Positions 1 to 9,723 are shown, numbered from the stretch's first letter. The stretch: DNA of 64,000 nucleotides from Mesorhizobium sangaii (GCF_014207355.1 NZ_JACHEF010000003.1:957541-1021540), one strand, 5' to 3'. The notes: a model not told the origin generated them from the letters alone. Translations and numbers: made by a program.

Positions 1-532
1 TCGCAGCATCAAAAAAGCCGCAGCCCATCTCGTTGGCGGCGGTTTGATAAAAGCCGGCGAGCTTGGGCGACTCGATTGCACCCGTTCCCAACATTTCGGC
101 GTAGTCCGCCTTGCGGGTTTCCACGATATGCGGCGGCGCTACCAGAATAATCTTGGGGGCGGCACCGCCGAATGGATAGGCGTGCCCCCGCACGATTTCG
201 ACGAGGCGTCGCATGCCATAGGAAGCTATGACTGCACTGCCATGAATCGATGGCTTCATGTCGTTGGAGCCAAGCATGATGACGATCAGATCGACCGGCG
301 AATGCGTGCTCAGGATCGTCGGCAATATCCGCGCGCCGTTTCGGTCCGCGCCCGACAAGAAGTCGTCATAGGCCGTGGTGCGACCGCCCAGTCCCTCGGC
401 AATAACGTGGAAGCTCGGTCCGAGCGCTTTCGCCAGCGTGGTTGGCCACTGGTCTTCATGTTCATGTCGACCCAAAGTCTCCGGGTCGTGTCCCCAGGTC
501 AGCGAATCGCCGTAGCACAGAACTGTCTTCAT
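1..532 (-). CDS. SGNH/GDSL-family hydrolase (3' end cut by window edge)
   Basis: Probable SGNH esterase/lipase; about 177 residues are visible and the C-terminus lies beyond the window. The ATG at 532 opens with MKTVLCYGDSLTWG: block I, with the nucleophile at Ser10. A glycine-rich block II follows at residues 47-53 (GLGGRTT), and GSND at 88-91 is block III with the oxyanion Asn90. Block V (catalytic Asp and His) would lie off the edge, so activity cannot be judged. The ATG overlaps the stop codon of the preceding membrane-protein gene (ATGA, 529-532), implying translational coupling and a common transcript with the pdh genes. The motif order is that of GDSL arylesterases; the substrate is unknown. 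Confidence 0.85.
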   Translation of the reverse strand, partial: MKTVLCYGDSLTWGHDPETLGRHEHEDQWPTTLAKALGPSFHVIAEGLGGRTTAYDDFLSGADRNGARILPTILSTHSPVDLIVIMLGSNDMKPSIHGSAVIASYGMRRLVEIVRGHAYPFGGAAPKIILVAPPHIVETRKADYAEMLGTGAIESPKLAGFYQTAANEMGCGFFDAA

Positions 533-951
533 GCACCCACACCCACCTGTGCCTTGGTCAAACCGCGTCTCACCCGCCAGCGCACGAACATCCATTGCAC
601 AACGACGGTCACCAGCCCCGGCAGGCCAAATCCGACCACCATGGGAATGTCCTTCCTCACCACCGCGGCACCGCTGTCGGCATAGAGGATCAGCGCGACC
701 AGCAGGGCAAGCAACACCGCAAACACGATCAGCAGCCACTTACCCGTCCTGGCCACCGCCGCAACCGGATCCGTCATGAACTGCGCCACGAAGAAGACGA
801 AGGTACCCATGAAGGTCACCAGCACCGAGAACATGAAAACGAGGATGTATTCTTCCTCGGCGCCAGTGGCGATGGCCAACCACTGCGCGACCAGCCCGCC
901 GGCCAAACCGGAAAGAATGAAAGCGAAAAGGCTGGTGAAGAATGTCCGCAC
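529..951 (-). CDS. Small four-helix membrane protein
   Basis: Uncharacterised 140-aa integral membrane protein. The start is taken as the GTG at 951 because a purine-rich ribosome-binding site (ggaaaggg) sits just upstream and the gene then begins right after the pdhC stop; longer readings would run inside pdhC. Hydrophobic stretches at about residues 4-28, 36-58, 71-91 and 103-123 suggest four transmembrane helices; the C-terminus is basic (WRVRRG), consistent with a cytoplasmic tail. It lies between pdhC and the SGNH hydrolase and overlaps the latter by 4 bases, so it is probably the penultimate cistron of the pdh transcript. I do not recognise a family with a known function. Confidence 0.75.
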   Translation of the reverse strand: MRTFFTSLFAFILSGLAGGLVAQWLAIATGAEEEYILVFMFSVLVTFMGTFVFFVAQFMTDPVAAVARTGKWLLIVFAVLLALLVALILYADSGAAVVRKDIPMVVGFGLPGLVTVVVQWMFVRWRVRRGLTKAQVGVGA

Positions 952-965
952 CGCCCTTTCCCTTC

Positions 966-2336
966 CTAGACCAGCATGCTCATCGGGTTCTCGATCAGGC
1001 GTTTGAAGGCGACCAGCAATTCGGCCCCCAGCGCTCCGTCGACGGCGCGATGGTCGGTCGACAGCGTCACCGACATCACGGTAGCGATCTTGATCTCGCC
1101 ATTCTTGACCACCGCCCGCTCCTCGCCGGCGCCGACCGCCAGGATTGTCGCATGCGGCGGGTTGATGACGGCGGCAAAGTCCTTGATGCCGAACATGCCG
1201 AGGTTGGACACCGCCGTGGTGCCGCCCTGATATTCTTCCGGCTTCAGCTTGCGGCTGCGGGCGCGGCTGGCCAGGTCCTTCATCTCGTTGGAGATGGTGG
1301 ACAACGTCTTTTCGTCCGCCTTGCGGATGATCGGCGTGATCAGGCCGCCCGGTATCGACACCGCAACGCCGACATCGGCATGCTTGTGCTTGACCATGGC
1401 GCTTTCGGTCCACGACGCATTAGCATCCGGCACCGCCTTCAGCGCCAGCGCCATCGCCTTGATCACCATGTCGTTGACCGACAGCTTGTAGGCCGGTGCA
1501 TCACCCTTCTCGGTCTTCTTAACCGGCGCTGCCGCATTGATCTGCGTGCGCAATGCCAAGAGTGCGTCGAGTTCGCAGTCGAGCGTCAGGTAGAAATGCG
1601 GGATTGTGGTCTTGGCCTCGACCAGGCGGCGCGCGATCGTCTTGCGCATATTGTCATGCGGGACGAGTTCGTAGGAGCCTTGCTCGAACAGTTTCAGCAC
1701 CTGCTCGTCCGACATCGCCTTAACCGGCGCGGCAGCAGCAGCCGGAGCCGCCAGAGCGCCTCCGGGCGCTGCCTTGGCGGCAGGCTTGACGCCGCCACCG
1801 GCAATCGCCGCATCGACATCGGCTTTCACCACCCGGCCATGCGGGCCGGTGCCGGTCACGGCAGACACATCGACACCGGCTTCTCTGGCGATGCGGCGCG
1901 CGAGCGGCGACGCAAAGGTGCGCTCGCCAGCGGCACGGCCGTTGGCGACCGGAGCCGCTACTGCCTTGGATGCGGCCGCAGGCTCGGCCTTTGGCGCCTC
2001 AGCCTTCGGTGCTTCCGCCTTCGGAGCCTCCGTTTTCGGCGCTTCCGCTTTCGCTGGCGCAGCAGCGCTGTTCGCAGCGGCGCCGGCGTCCTCGCCTTCG
2101 GCAGCGAGCACGGCGATCAGCGCATTGACCTTGACGCCCTCGGTGCCGGCCAGAACGACGAGCTTTGCAACCGTACCCTCGTCGACAGCTTCGACTTCCA
2201 TAGTTGCCTTGTCGGTCTCAATCTCAGCAATGACATCGCCGGGCGAAACCTTGTCGCCCTCCTTGACCAACCACTTTGACAGATTGCCCTCTTCCATCGT
2301 GGGCGACAGGGCCGGCATGGTGATGTTGATTGGCAT
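966..2336 (-). CDS. pdhC: Pyruvate dehydrogenase E2, dihydrolipoamide acetyltransferase
   Basis: Transfers the acetyl group from the E1-bound intermediate to CoA via a swinging lipoyl arm; it forms the cytoplasmic core of the PDH complex. 456 aa. One N-terminal lipoyl domain (about 1-78) has the modified lysine in ETDKATMEVEA. A repetitive Ala/Pro/Glu/Lys linker (about 80-130, KAEAPK-type repeats) follows, then the E1/E3-binding domain (about 137-170, ASPLARRIAREAG) and the catalytic domain from about 230 ending in DHRAVDG, with catalytic His429 and Asp433. Third gene of pdhA-pdhB-pdhC, 18 bases after pdhB. The lipoyl domain is very similar to that of PdhB upstream. Confidence 0.97.
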   Translation of the reverse strand: MPINITMPALSPTMEEGNLSKWLVKEGDKVSPGDVIAEIETDKATMEVEAVDEGTVAKLVVLAGTEGVKVNALIAVLAAEGEDAGAAANSAAAPAKAEAPKTEAPKAEAPKAEAPKAEPAAASKAVAAPVANGRAAGERTFASPLARRIAREAGVDVSAVTGTGPHGRVVKADVDAAIAGGGVKPAAKAAPGGALAAPAAAAAPVKAMSDEQVLKLFEQGSYELVPHDNMRKTIARRLVEAKTTIPHFYLTLDCELDALLALRTQINAAAPVKKTEKGDAPAYKLSVNDMVIKAMALALKAVPDANASWTESAMVKHKHADVGVAVSIPGGLITPIIRKADEKTLSTISNEMKDLASRARSRKLKPEEYQGGTTAVSNLGMFGIKDFAAVINPPHATILAVGAGEERAVVKNGEIKIATVMSVTLSTDHRAVDGALGAELLVAFKRLIENPMSMLV

Positions 2337-2354
2337 TTTGTCCTCCCGCCCGGT

Positions 2355-3740
<1,386 letters not shown>

Positions 3741-3755
3741 GTCCTTGCCCTCCCG

Positions 3756-4793
3756 TTACAATACGATATCGGTCCAGAGCTCGGACGGATCCGGCTCCGC
3801 GTCGTTCTGGGCAAATTCGGCGGCGTCCGCGACGATGTCGCGAACCTCCTTGTCAACGGTCTTCAATTCGTCCTCGGTCGCCCATTTCTTCTCGATCAGC
3901 CGCGCCTTGACCTGTTCGATCGGGTCATGCTCGGAGCGCATCTTCTGCACTTCTTCCTTGGAACGGTACTTCGCAGGGTCGGACATCGAGTGGCCGCGAT
4001 AGCGATAGGTCTGCATTTCGAGGATCAGCGGGCCGTTGCCGGCGCGGCACCATTCGGTGGCCAGATCACCAGCAGCCTTGACGGCGCGGACATCCATGCC
4101 GTCGACCTGGAGGCCGGGAATCTTGAACGAGGCGCCGCGATGGGAAAAGTCCGTCTCCGCCGACGAGCGCGAGACCGAGGTGCCCATGGCATAGCGGTTG
4201 TTCTCGATGATGTAGATCACCGGCAGCTTCCACAGCGAGGCCATGTTGAAGCTTTCATAGACCTGGCCCTGATTGGCCGCACCATCGCCGAAATAGGTCA
4301 GCGACACGTTGTTGTTGTCGCGGTAGCGATTGGCAAAGGCGAGGCCGGTGCCGAGCGACACCTGCGCGCCGACGATCCCGTGGCCACCATAGAAATGCTT
4401 CTCCTTGGAGAACATGTGCATGGAGCCGCCCTTGCCCCTGGACAGGCCGCCACGACGCCCGGTCAATTCAGCCATGACGCCGCGCGGTGAAAGCTCCATC
4501 GCCAGCATGTGGCCGTGGTCGCGATAGGCGGTGATCATCTGGTCGCCTTGGATCAGCGCCATCTTCATGCCGGTGACGACCGCTTCCTGGCCGATATAGA
4601 GATGGCAAAAGCCGCCGATGAAGCCCATGCCGTAAAGCTGGCCGGCCTTTTCCTCGAAACGGCGGATAAGCAGCATGTGCCGGTAGGCGGCGAGCTCTTC
4701 ATCCTTGGTGAATTCTGCAGGCTTGGGGGCCGAAAGCCCCATTTTGCCGTCGGATTTGGATTTGGCAGGCGCTTTTCTGGCTGCGGTGGCCAT
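3756..4793 (-). CDS. pdhA: Pyruvate dehydrogenase E1 alpha subunit
   Basis: Thiamine-diphosphate-dependent dehydrogenase subunit that commits pyruvate to acetyl-CoA. 345 aa, the usual length. The ThDP motif begins GDG at 169-171 and ends NN at 198-199; GHGIVGAQVSLGTGLA (137-152) and the RGHSMSDPAKYR loop are typical. The N-terminus carries a Lys/Ala-rich tail of about 25 residues before the fold. First gene of pdhABC; the 194-base gap upstream holds a strong hairpin (4864-4886) in the expected leader. No lpd (E3) gene is in the window up to the edge, though one could follow beyond position 1. Confidence 0.97.
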   Translation of the reverse strand: MATAARKAPAKSKSDGKMGLSAPKPAEFTKDEELAAYRHMLLIRRFEEKAGQLYGMGFIGGFCHLYIGQEAVVTGMKMALIQGDQMITAYRDHGHMLAMELSPRGVMAELTGRRGGLSRGKGGSMHMFSKEKHFYGGHGIVGAQVSLGTGLAFANRYRDNNNVSLTYFGDGAANQGQVYESFNMASLWKLPVIYIIENNRYAMGTSVSRSSAETDFSHRGASFKIPGLQVDGMDVRAVKAAGDLATEWCRAGNGPLILEMQTYRYRGHSMSDPAKYRSKEEVQKMRSEHDPIEQVKARLIEKKWATEDELKTVDKEVRDIVADAAEFAQNDAEPDPSELWTDIVL

Positions 4794-4863
4794 GCATCAC
4801 TCCCTGTTGGCGTCTCTTTGCGGACATTAGGGCAGGATCAAATCCGCCCTGGGGAGATCAGCT

Positions 4864-4886
4864 CCTCCCCACCGATTTTGGGGAGG
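4864..4886 (-). promoter_or_regulatory. Hairpin in the pdhA leader
   Basis: A perfect 8-bp inverted repeat (CCTCCCCA / TGGGGAGG, 7-base loop) sits 71-93 bases upstream of the pdhA start. No T-run follows on either strand, so it is not a clear intrinsic terminator. It could be a leader structure or an operator. I could not place a convincing -35/-10 pair in the surrounding gap (4794-4987). Confidence 0.35.
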
Positions 4887-4987
4887 CTAACACGCGCTAG
4901 AGCGTTACGCCATGCCGAAATTGCATAGCTCACATGCGTCTAAGCGATTAAAATCATTGAAAATATTGGCTATTAACTGAAAACCGG

Positions 4988-5311
4988 TTACTTCGCCGAG
5001 ACCGGCAACATGATGGTGATTTCGTCGGCCTGGGACAGATTGAGCGCCTTGCGCGCCTGCTCGTCGAGCATGTCCTTCTCGATCGACCCTTCATGCATGA
5101 GCCGAACGCGCCGTTCGAGCTCCATCCGGCGTGCCTTGATCGCGTCGAGCTGACCTTGCAGCGCAACCGTCTGGGCTTCCAGCTGATATTTCGAATTGAT
5201 GCCGAATTCCCCGTGGTAGGCATGAAAGCCGAAATAGGCCAGGAACGCCACGCAGAGCGAAGGAATGATCAGCCGGCCGGTGTTTCTCTGCTTGTGCTGA
5301 CGCGTCCACAT
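4988..5311 (-). CDS. FtsB/DivIC-type septum formation initiator
   Basis: Small bitopic divisome protein, 107 aa. In the FtsB/DivIC family it links FtsL and FtsQ at the septum. The sequence has a short basic cytoplasmic N-terminus (WTRQHKQRNTGR), one transmembrane helix at about 13-33, and a periplasmic coiled coil (about 38-75, LEAQTVALQGQLDAIKAR) ending in a segment (EKDMLDEQARKALNLSQADE) typical of the family. Its position between eno and pdhA matches the order in many Hyphomicrobiales, where this gene is annotated as FtsB-like. The start ATG at 5311 follows a 163-base gap after eno, so it may have its own promoter. Confidence 0.88.
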   Translation of the reverse strand: MWTRQHKQRNTGRLIIPSLCVAFLAYFGFHAYHGEFGINSKYQLEAQTVALQGQLDAIKARRMELERRVRLMHEGSIEKDMLDEQARKALNLSQADEITIMLPVSAK

Positions 5312-5474
5312 GATCCAAGTCCTCGCGGCCGCGAACTCCTACGGCTCCCCATCTTTTTCGCTCGATTGTGCTTAACGGACGGTTACGGATGACCGGCTGC
5401 GCGAGACCCGAAATGAAAAAGTGCGGAAATGCTCCCGCCATTTCATCGACATCCCATGCCTGGGTGTCTGCGGA

Positions 5475-6749
5475 TCAGCCCTTGACCACCGACTTGCCGG
5501 CGTAGCTCGCCTGCTTGCCGAGCTCTTCCTCGATGCGGATCAGTTGGTTGTATTTGGCCATGCGGTCCGAGCGTGACAGAGAGCCGGTCTTGATCTGTCC
5601 GCAATTGGTGGCAACGGCGAGATCGGCGATGGTCGAATCCTCGGTTTCGCCCGAGCGGTGCGACATGACAGCGGTGTAGCCGGCCTTGTGCGCGGTCTCG
5701 ACGGCGTCGAGCGTTTCCGTCAGCGAGCCGATCTGGTTGACCTTGACCAGGATCGAATTGGCGACGCCCATGCGGATGCCGTCACGCAGCCGTGCCGTGT
5801 TGGTGACGAACAGATCGTCGCCGACCAGTTGGGTCTTCTTGCCGATCAGGTCGGTGAGATACTTCCAGCCTTCCCAGTCGTCCTCGGCAAGGCCGTCCTC
5901 GATCGAGATGATCGGATAGTCGGCGGCGAGCTTGGCCAGGTACTTGGCCTGGGCCTTGGGGTCGCGGGTCTTCTTCTCGCCCTCGTAGACGTAGTTGCCG
6001 TCCTTGAAGAACTCGGTCGCGGCGCAGTCGAGGCCGAGCGCGATCTCTTCGCCGGGCTTGAAGCCGGCCTTCTCGATCGATTCCATGATGAAGTCGAGCG
6101 CCACCGGCGCGCTCTTCAGGTTCGGGGCAAAGCCGCCCTCGTCGCCGACATTGGTGTTGTGGCCGGCATCCTTCAGCTTCTTGCGCAGCGTGTGGAAGAT
6201 TTCCGAACCCCAGCGAACGCCTTCGCGCAATGTCGGCGCGCCGATCGGCAGGATCATGAATTCCTGGAAGTCGATCGGGTTGTCGGCATGGGCGCCGCCA
6301 TTGATGATGTTCATCATCGGCACCGGCAGGACGTGTGCCTTGGTGCCGCCGACATAACGGTAGAGCGGCAGGCCGGCGGCATCGGCCGCGGCCTTGGCCA
6401 CCGCCAGCGAGACACCGAGGATGGCGTTGGCGCCGAGCCGGCTCTTGTTGGGCGTACCGTCGAGCTCGATCATAGTCTGGTCGATGTGGATCTGGTTTTC
6501 GGCTTCCATGCCGCCGATGGCCTCGAACAGCTCGCCGTTCACGGCTTCGACGGCCTTGAGCACGCCTTTGCCGAGATAGCGGGCGCCGCCGTCGCGCAGT
6601 TCGACAGCCTCGTGGGCGCCCGTCGAGGCGCCCGACGGCACCGCCGCGCGGCCCATCGAGCCATCTTCAAGAACGACATCGACCTCGACGGTCGGATTTC
6701 CACGGCTGTCCAGGATTTCACGCCCAACAATGTCGATGATGGCGGTCAT
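5475..6749 (-). CDS. eno: Enolase
   Basis: Converts 2-phosphoglycerate to phosphoenolpyruvate in the cytoplasm; also a degradosome partner in some bacteria. 424 aa from the ATG at 6749 (MTAIIDIVGREILDSRGNP), the canonical enolase N-terminus; an upstream in-frame extension to 6830 is rejected because homologues start here. The enolase signature near the C-terminus (SHRSGETEDSTIADLAV) and the catalytic lysine region (ILVKVNQIGS) are intact, as are Mg ligands in ALGLDCAA and SIEDGLAEDD. Monocistronic-looking: 470 bases upstream hold a repeat element and a small lipoprotein gene on the other strand. Confidence 0.98.
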   Translation of the reverse strand: MTAIIDIVGREILDSRGNPTVEVDVVLEDGSMGRAAVPSGASTGAHEAVELRDGGARYLGKGVLKAVEAVNGELFEAIGGMEAENQIHIDQTMIELDGTPNKSRLGANAILGVSLAVAKAAADAAGLPLYRYVGGTKAHVLPVPMMNIINGGAHADNPIDFQEFMILPIGAPTLREGVRWGSEIFHTLRKKLKDAGHNTNVGDEGGFAPNLKSAPVALDFIMESIEKAGFKPGEEIALGLDCAATEFFKDGNYVYEGEKKTRDPKAQAKYLAKLAADYPIISIEDGLAEDDWEGWKYLTDLIGKKTQLVGDDLFVTNTARLRDGIRMGVANSILVKVNQIGSLTETLDAVETAHKAGYTAVMSHRSGETEDSTIADLAVATNCGQIKTGSLSRSDRMAKYNQLIRIEEELGKQASYAGKSVVKG

Positions 6750-6851
6750 TGCGATGTCCTCGATTGATCTGAAGAAGGGTCGCGCACGTCTTAGCCAAAG
6801 TGCTGCAAAAGGCAATCGGCCCGCTCGCAATTATTGCCGCCGCGTCAGCCT

Positions 6852-6932
6852 AAAGCGCGTCGCGCCTGAACGGAGTCAGGCGGCGCATGCCGTTCTCCCA
6901 AAAGCAGGAGCTACTTTGTGGCGACATGCATC
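6852..6932. repeat. RIME-like intergenic palindromic repeat, diverged copy
   Basis: Starts taaagcgcgtcgcg and ends gcgacatgcatcaga. It has the two-hairpin architecture shared with 10075-10161 and 20837-20939. The first hairpin here uses CGCCTGA/TCAGGCG. The second arm pair (catgccg...cggcgacatg-like) is degraded. The right end GCGACATGCAT is identical in all three copies. Rhizobial intergenic mosaic elements (RIME) of this design are known; the identification is by architecture and motif similarity, not by alignment to a consensus. Confidence 0.6.
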
Positions 6933-7036
6933 AGACGATTCACGAAGCGCAAATCGCTGTCATCATAAGTCATGTGCGGCGGATGTAGTTCCGGCTATGG
7001 TGCGGGTGCGCGGGGCGAAACAGGAGGAGTTTCGCC

Positions 7037-7162
7037 ATGTCCCAGTTGAGTGGTATCGTGAGTCTGTTCCTGATCGCGGCGGCGTTTCTGACGTCGTGCG
7101 ACAATCAGCAATCGCCACCCAAGGCAGCAGGGCCGCTACCGGCCTTGCATGTCAGCGAATAG
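7037..7162 (+). CDS. Very small lipoprotein (41 aa)
   Basis: A complete short gene: a strong ribosome-binding site (aggaggag, 7022-7029), ATG at 7037 and a TAG at 7160-7162. The product starts MSQLSGIVSLFLIAAAFL and has a textbook lipobox LTSC with Cys21 as the lipidated residue, leaving a 21-residue mature peptide (CDNQQSPPKAAGPLPALHVSE). Asp at +2 after the Cys would, by the E. coli Lol rule, favour inner-membrane retention; whether that applies here is uncertain. A perfect terminator begins 17 bases after the stop. Function unknown; it resembles the tiny proline-rich lipoproteins (LptM-like/entericidin-like) only in layout. Confidence 0.7.
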   Translation: MSQLSGIVSLFLIAAAFLTSCDNQQSPPKAAGPLPALHVSE

Positions 7163-7178
7163 GCGCAGCATCGAATCC

Positions 7179-7210
7179 AAAAGGCCCCGTCTGAACGGGG
7201 CCTTTTGTTT
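7179..7210. terminator. Bidirectional intrinsic terminator
   Basis: Perfect 12-bp stem (AAAAGGCCCCGT / ACGGGGCCTTTT) with a 4-base loop CTGA, followed by GTTT on the plus strand and preceded by A-rich sequence that gives TTTT on the minus strand. It serves the small lipoprotein gene (plus) and the PRC-barrel gene (minus), which converge here. Confidence 0.9.
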
Positions 7211-7217
7211 CCAGGCG

Positions 7218-7583
7218 TCAATGCCAGTAAGGCGTGACCTTGTAATAATCGTAGGACGCGTCGCGCGCCGTCTCGCCATCTGCGCCGGCCAGTTCATTGA
7301 TCGAATAGGCGGGTGCTGCCTTCAGCTGTTCCTTGGAGAACGGAACGACATAGCCACCCTTCTCCTCGTCATAGTCGAGGCTGGCCCACGGAATGGCGTG
7401 ATACTTCTCGCCGATGCCGAGAAAACCGCCGAAACCGATCACCGCGAACATGATGCCGTTCGAGGTCTTGTCGAGCATGATGTCCTCGATGCTGCCAATG
7501 CTCCTGCCCTCGGTGTTGTAGACTGACGTGCCGATCACGCGCGAAGCGGCAATGGCTTCGGTGTGGCCTGTCTGGGTTGTCAT
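7218..7583 (-). CDS. PRC-barrel domain protein
   Basis: 121-aa soluble protein with one PRC-barrel (about residues 12-85): VIGTSVYNTEGRSIGSIEDI is the opening beta-hairpin pattern of this fold, followed by FAVIGFGGFLGIGEKYHAIPW. The domain is shared with RimM and photosynthetic reaction-centre H subunits; free-standing copies are common in rhizobia and often stress-associated, but biochemical roles are undefined. No signal peptide. Convergent with the small lipoprotein gene, sharing a terminator. The C-terminal 30 residues (SINELAGADGETARDASYDYY) are acidic and outside the domain. Confidence 0.88.
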   Translation of the reverse strand: MTTQTGHTEAIAASRVIGTSVYNTEGRSIGSIEDIMLDKTSNGIMFAVIGFGGFLGIGEKYHAIPWASLDYDEEKGGYVVPFSKEQLKAAPAYSINELAGADGETARDASYDYYKVTPYWH

Positions 7584-7665
7584 GATGTGCTCCTCTTTGT
7601 CGTTGATCCATGCTCTGACAATGAGGGCGCGGGCGAAAGTTCCCGACTTTTTCGGCGGCAGCCGG

Positions 7666-7869
7666 TTACTCCGCGAGGATGAATGTGACCTTCATGTTGA
7701 CGCGATAGGCAGCGATCTTGCCGTCCTCGACGACGATCTTCTGGTCCTGGATCCAGGCGCCTTCGACGTTCTTCAACGTCTTTGCGGCACGCGCAATCCC
7801 CTTCTCGATGGCGTCCTGAAAGCTCTTCTTCGACGATGAGGTGATTTCGGTGACGCGGGCGACAGACAT
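7666..7869 (-). CDS. Dodecin, flavin-storage protein
   Basis: 67-aa protein matching the dodecin family in length and pattern: one helix between beta strands (VTEITSSSKKSFQDAIEKGI, then VEGAWIQDQKIVVEDGKI, then YRVNMKVTFIL). Dodecins assemble as hollow dodecamers that bind flavins between a conserved Trp and Gln; Trp39 and Gln41 are present in AWIQDQ. Cytoplasmic. It lies 82 bases upstream of the PRC-barrel gene in the same direction; possible co-transcription. No Shine-Dalgarno ambiguity: gcaggagg sits just upstream of the ATG at 7869. Confidence 0.93.
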   Translation of the reverse strand: MSVARVTEITSSSKKSFQDAIEKGIARAAKTLKNVEGAWIQDQKIVVEDGKIAAYRVNMKVTFILAE

Positions 7870-7990
7870 GGCTTCCTCCTGCCAAAACGCTCATTTGCGA
7901 GGCGAGCGTACAGCCGGCTTATGTCTTCCACAAGCGCCGGGGCCATGGGGCCATTGTCGGTTGCCGACGCTGGAACGTCCGTGGGACGCT

Positions 7991-8836
7991 TCAGTGACCC
8001 TTGGCGATACGATCGAACGCCATCAGTCTTTCCAGCAGTGCAGGCATATCCTTCAGCGGCACCATGTTCGGGCCATCGGAAGAAGTCGAATTATCCGGAT
8101 CCTGGTGGGTCTCGATGAACACGCCGGCAACGCCGACGGCGACAGCCGCTCGGGCCAGCGTTTCGACAAAACGGCGCTCGCCACCCGTGGAGCCGCCTTG
8201 CCCGCCCGGCTGCTGAACCGAATGCGTGGCGTCGAAGATCACCGGCGCGCCGATCTCGGCCATGATAGGCAGAGCGCGCATGTCGGAGACCAGCGTGTTG
8301 TAGCCGAACGACGCACCGCGCTCCGTGGTCAAAACATTGGCGTTGCCGGAACCGGTGATCTTGGCAACCACGTTCTTCATGTCCCACGGAGCCAGGAACT
8401 GTCCCTTCTTCACGTTGATCACCTTGCCGGTCCTGGCGGCGGCGACCAGCATGTCGGTCTGGCGCGAGAGGAAGGCCGGAATCTGGAGGACATCGACGTG
8501 CGGCGCGACGATCGCGCACTGTTCCTCGGTGTGGACATCGGTCAGCACCGGCAGCGAAAATTCCTTGCGCAGTTCGTCGAAAACGGGAAGTGCCGCTTCC
8601 ATGCCTGCGCCGCGTGTCGCCGACAGCGAGGTGCGGTTGGCTTTGTCGTAGCTGGTCTTGTAGACGAGGCCTATTCCGAGCTTGCCGGTCAGTTCCTTCA
8701 GCGCGCCGGCCATGTCGAAGGCATGCTGGCGCGATTCAAACTGGCAAGGGCCAGCGACCAGCGACAAGGCCGCGTTGTTGTCGAAGACGACATTGCCGAC
8801 GGTTACCGACGAATTGGGCGCCAGGGGCTTGCTCAT
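7991..8836 (-). CDS. kdsA: 3-deoxy-8-phosphooctulonate synthase (KDO8P synthase)
   Basis: Condenses PEP with arabinose-5-phosphate to make KDO-8-phosphate for the lipopolysaccharide inner core. 281 aa. VAGPCQFES near residue 31 has the Cys ligand (AGPC) that marks the metal-dependent class, in contrast to the Asn of E. coli KdsA. Other substrate-binding blocks (YKTSYDKANR, DVHTEEQ, FDATHSVQQPGG) are intact. It overlaps the upstream glyoxalase-like gene by 4 bases (ATGA at 8833-8836), so the two are translationally coupled. Its distance from eno (1.2 kb) leaves the cluster loosely LPS/central-metabolism related, a common arrangement in rhizobia. Confidence 0.97.
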   Translation of the reverse strand: MSKPLAPNSSVTVGNVVFDNNAALSLVAGPCQFESRQHAFDMAGALKELTGKLGIGLVYKTSYDKANRTSLSATRGAGMEAALPVFDELRKEFSLPVLTDVHTEEQCAIVAPHVDVLQIPAFLSRQTDMLVAAARTGKVINVKKGQFLAPWDMKNVVAKITGSGNANVLTTERGASFGYNTLVSDMRALPIMAEIGAPVIFDATHSVQQPGGQGGSTGGERRFVETLARAAVAVGVAGVFIETHQDPDNSTSSDGPNMVPLKDMPALLERLMAFDRIAKGH

Positions 8837-9723
8837 TGGATCTCCCGGAAGATGAAAGCCGCGCCCTGTCCGGATGCCGGCTGCACGACAATATCATTGC
8901 CCGCTATATCGTGTTTGACGGAGTTGGCTGCAAGCAGCCTCGAGGTGATATCGGCGCTGCGGACCGAAAAGACCACTGCTGCGAAGCGAAGGTCTGTCGG
9001 CGCGCAGGCAGGCAAGCCAAAGCGTGTGGTGAAGGAACCAGGGGCAAGCACGCTCAAGGTTGCATTCGGCAAGTGAAACGCGCCGCCTTGCGCGCCGGCG
9101 GCCGGATCGCCCACCGCCAAGGAAATCAGCCGATGCTGCTCGGCAGGCCGGTCGCTGACGGCCACGATCTCGACAATTCCCGTGGCGCTGTTGGCGTGCG
9201 CGTGCAAGGCCGCGCGGTCCACTTTGGGCGCGTTGACCCGCTCGCAGGCAAACAGGAAAGCATCCGTAGCCTTGCTTTCGGATGCAAAGGCGAGCTTGAA
9301 CGATGCGATGTCGCTTTTGCCAGCCGTGTCGGTGAAAGCGCGCGAAAAGCTCAGCATGTTTCCCGCGGAGATGCCGGCTTCGACATAGCGCGCCTGGTCG
9401 GCATCTGCGTTGCTGGTGCCCAGGACCACAGCCGAAAATCCCTCGTCGCCGTGCCTGTTGCGATAGATACGGTCGCGCGCGACGAAAACATTGCCCTCGG
9501 CAATGGCCGCCGTCGCGGCCTGTTCGTCGCCGACCGCGAGCGGCTCGAGATAGGTGCCGTCGGCGAGGAAGACACAACAGTTTTCGGTCCCAAAGGGGTG
9601 AATGCCGGTCGGGGCAACCACGAAGCCGAGCGCGGTGAGCCGTGCTCGTGCCACATCGAGGTTCTGTGTCGGCAGCACCAGATGATCGAGCGGGTGAGTG
9701 CCGGCGGCTGTTGTTCGGTTCAT
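8833..9723 (-). CDS. Glyoxalase-like (VOC superfamily) protein
   Basis: 296-aa protein of the vicinal-oxygen-chelate superfamily, glyoxalase-like domain type. The N-terminal unit begins HPLDHLVLPTQNLDVARARL, the usual first beta-alpha module, with FGTENCCVFLADGTYLEPLA supplying later metal-site strands; a second weaker unit follows. The ATG at 9723 is preferred over a TTG at 9750 because the domain begins a few residues later and nothing conserved-looking lies before it. No substrate can be named. It is coupled to kdsA by a 4-base overlap. The gene is not recognisable as a classical glyoxalase I. Confidence 0.75.
   Translation of the reverse strand: MNRTTAAGTHPLDHLVLPTQNLDVARARLTALGFVVAPTGIHPFGTENCCVFLADGTYLEPLAVGDEQAATAAIAEGNVFVARDRIYRNRHGDEGFSAVVLGTSNADADQARYVEAGISAGNMLSFSRAFTDTAGKSDIASFKLAFASESKATDAFLFACERVNAPKVDRAALHAHANSATGIVEIVAVSDRPAEQHRLISLAVGDPAAGAQGGAFHLPNATLSVLAPGSFTTRFGLPACAPTDLRFAAVVFSVRSADITSRLLAANSVKHDIAGNDIVVQPASGQGAAFIFREIQ

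Noticed and set aside
942..2279. 445-codon plus-strand frame opposite pdhC
   Set aside because: Shadow of the E2 gene; the linker repeats translate into Arg/Leu/Phe repeats. No ribosome-binding site or family feature.
4794..4987. Intrinsic terminator for the ftsB-like gene or pdh operon promoter
   Set aside because: The hairpin at 4864-4886 has no T-run and lies upstream of pdhA rather than downstream of the ftsB-like gene, which is transcribed away from it. No -35/-10 pair could be fixed.
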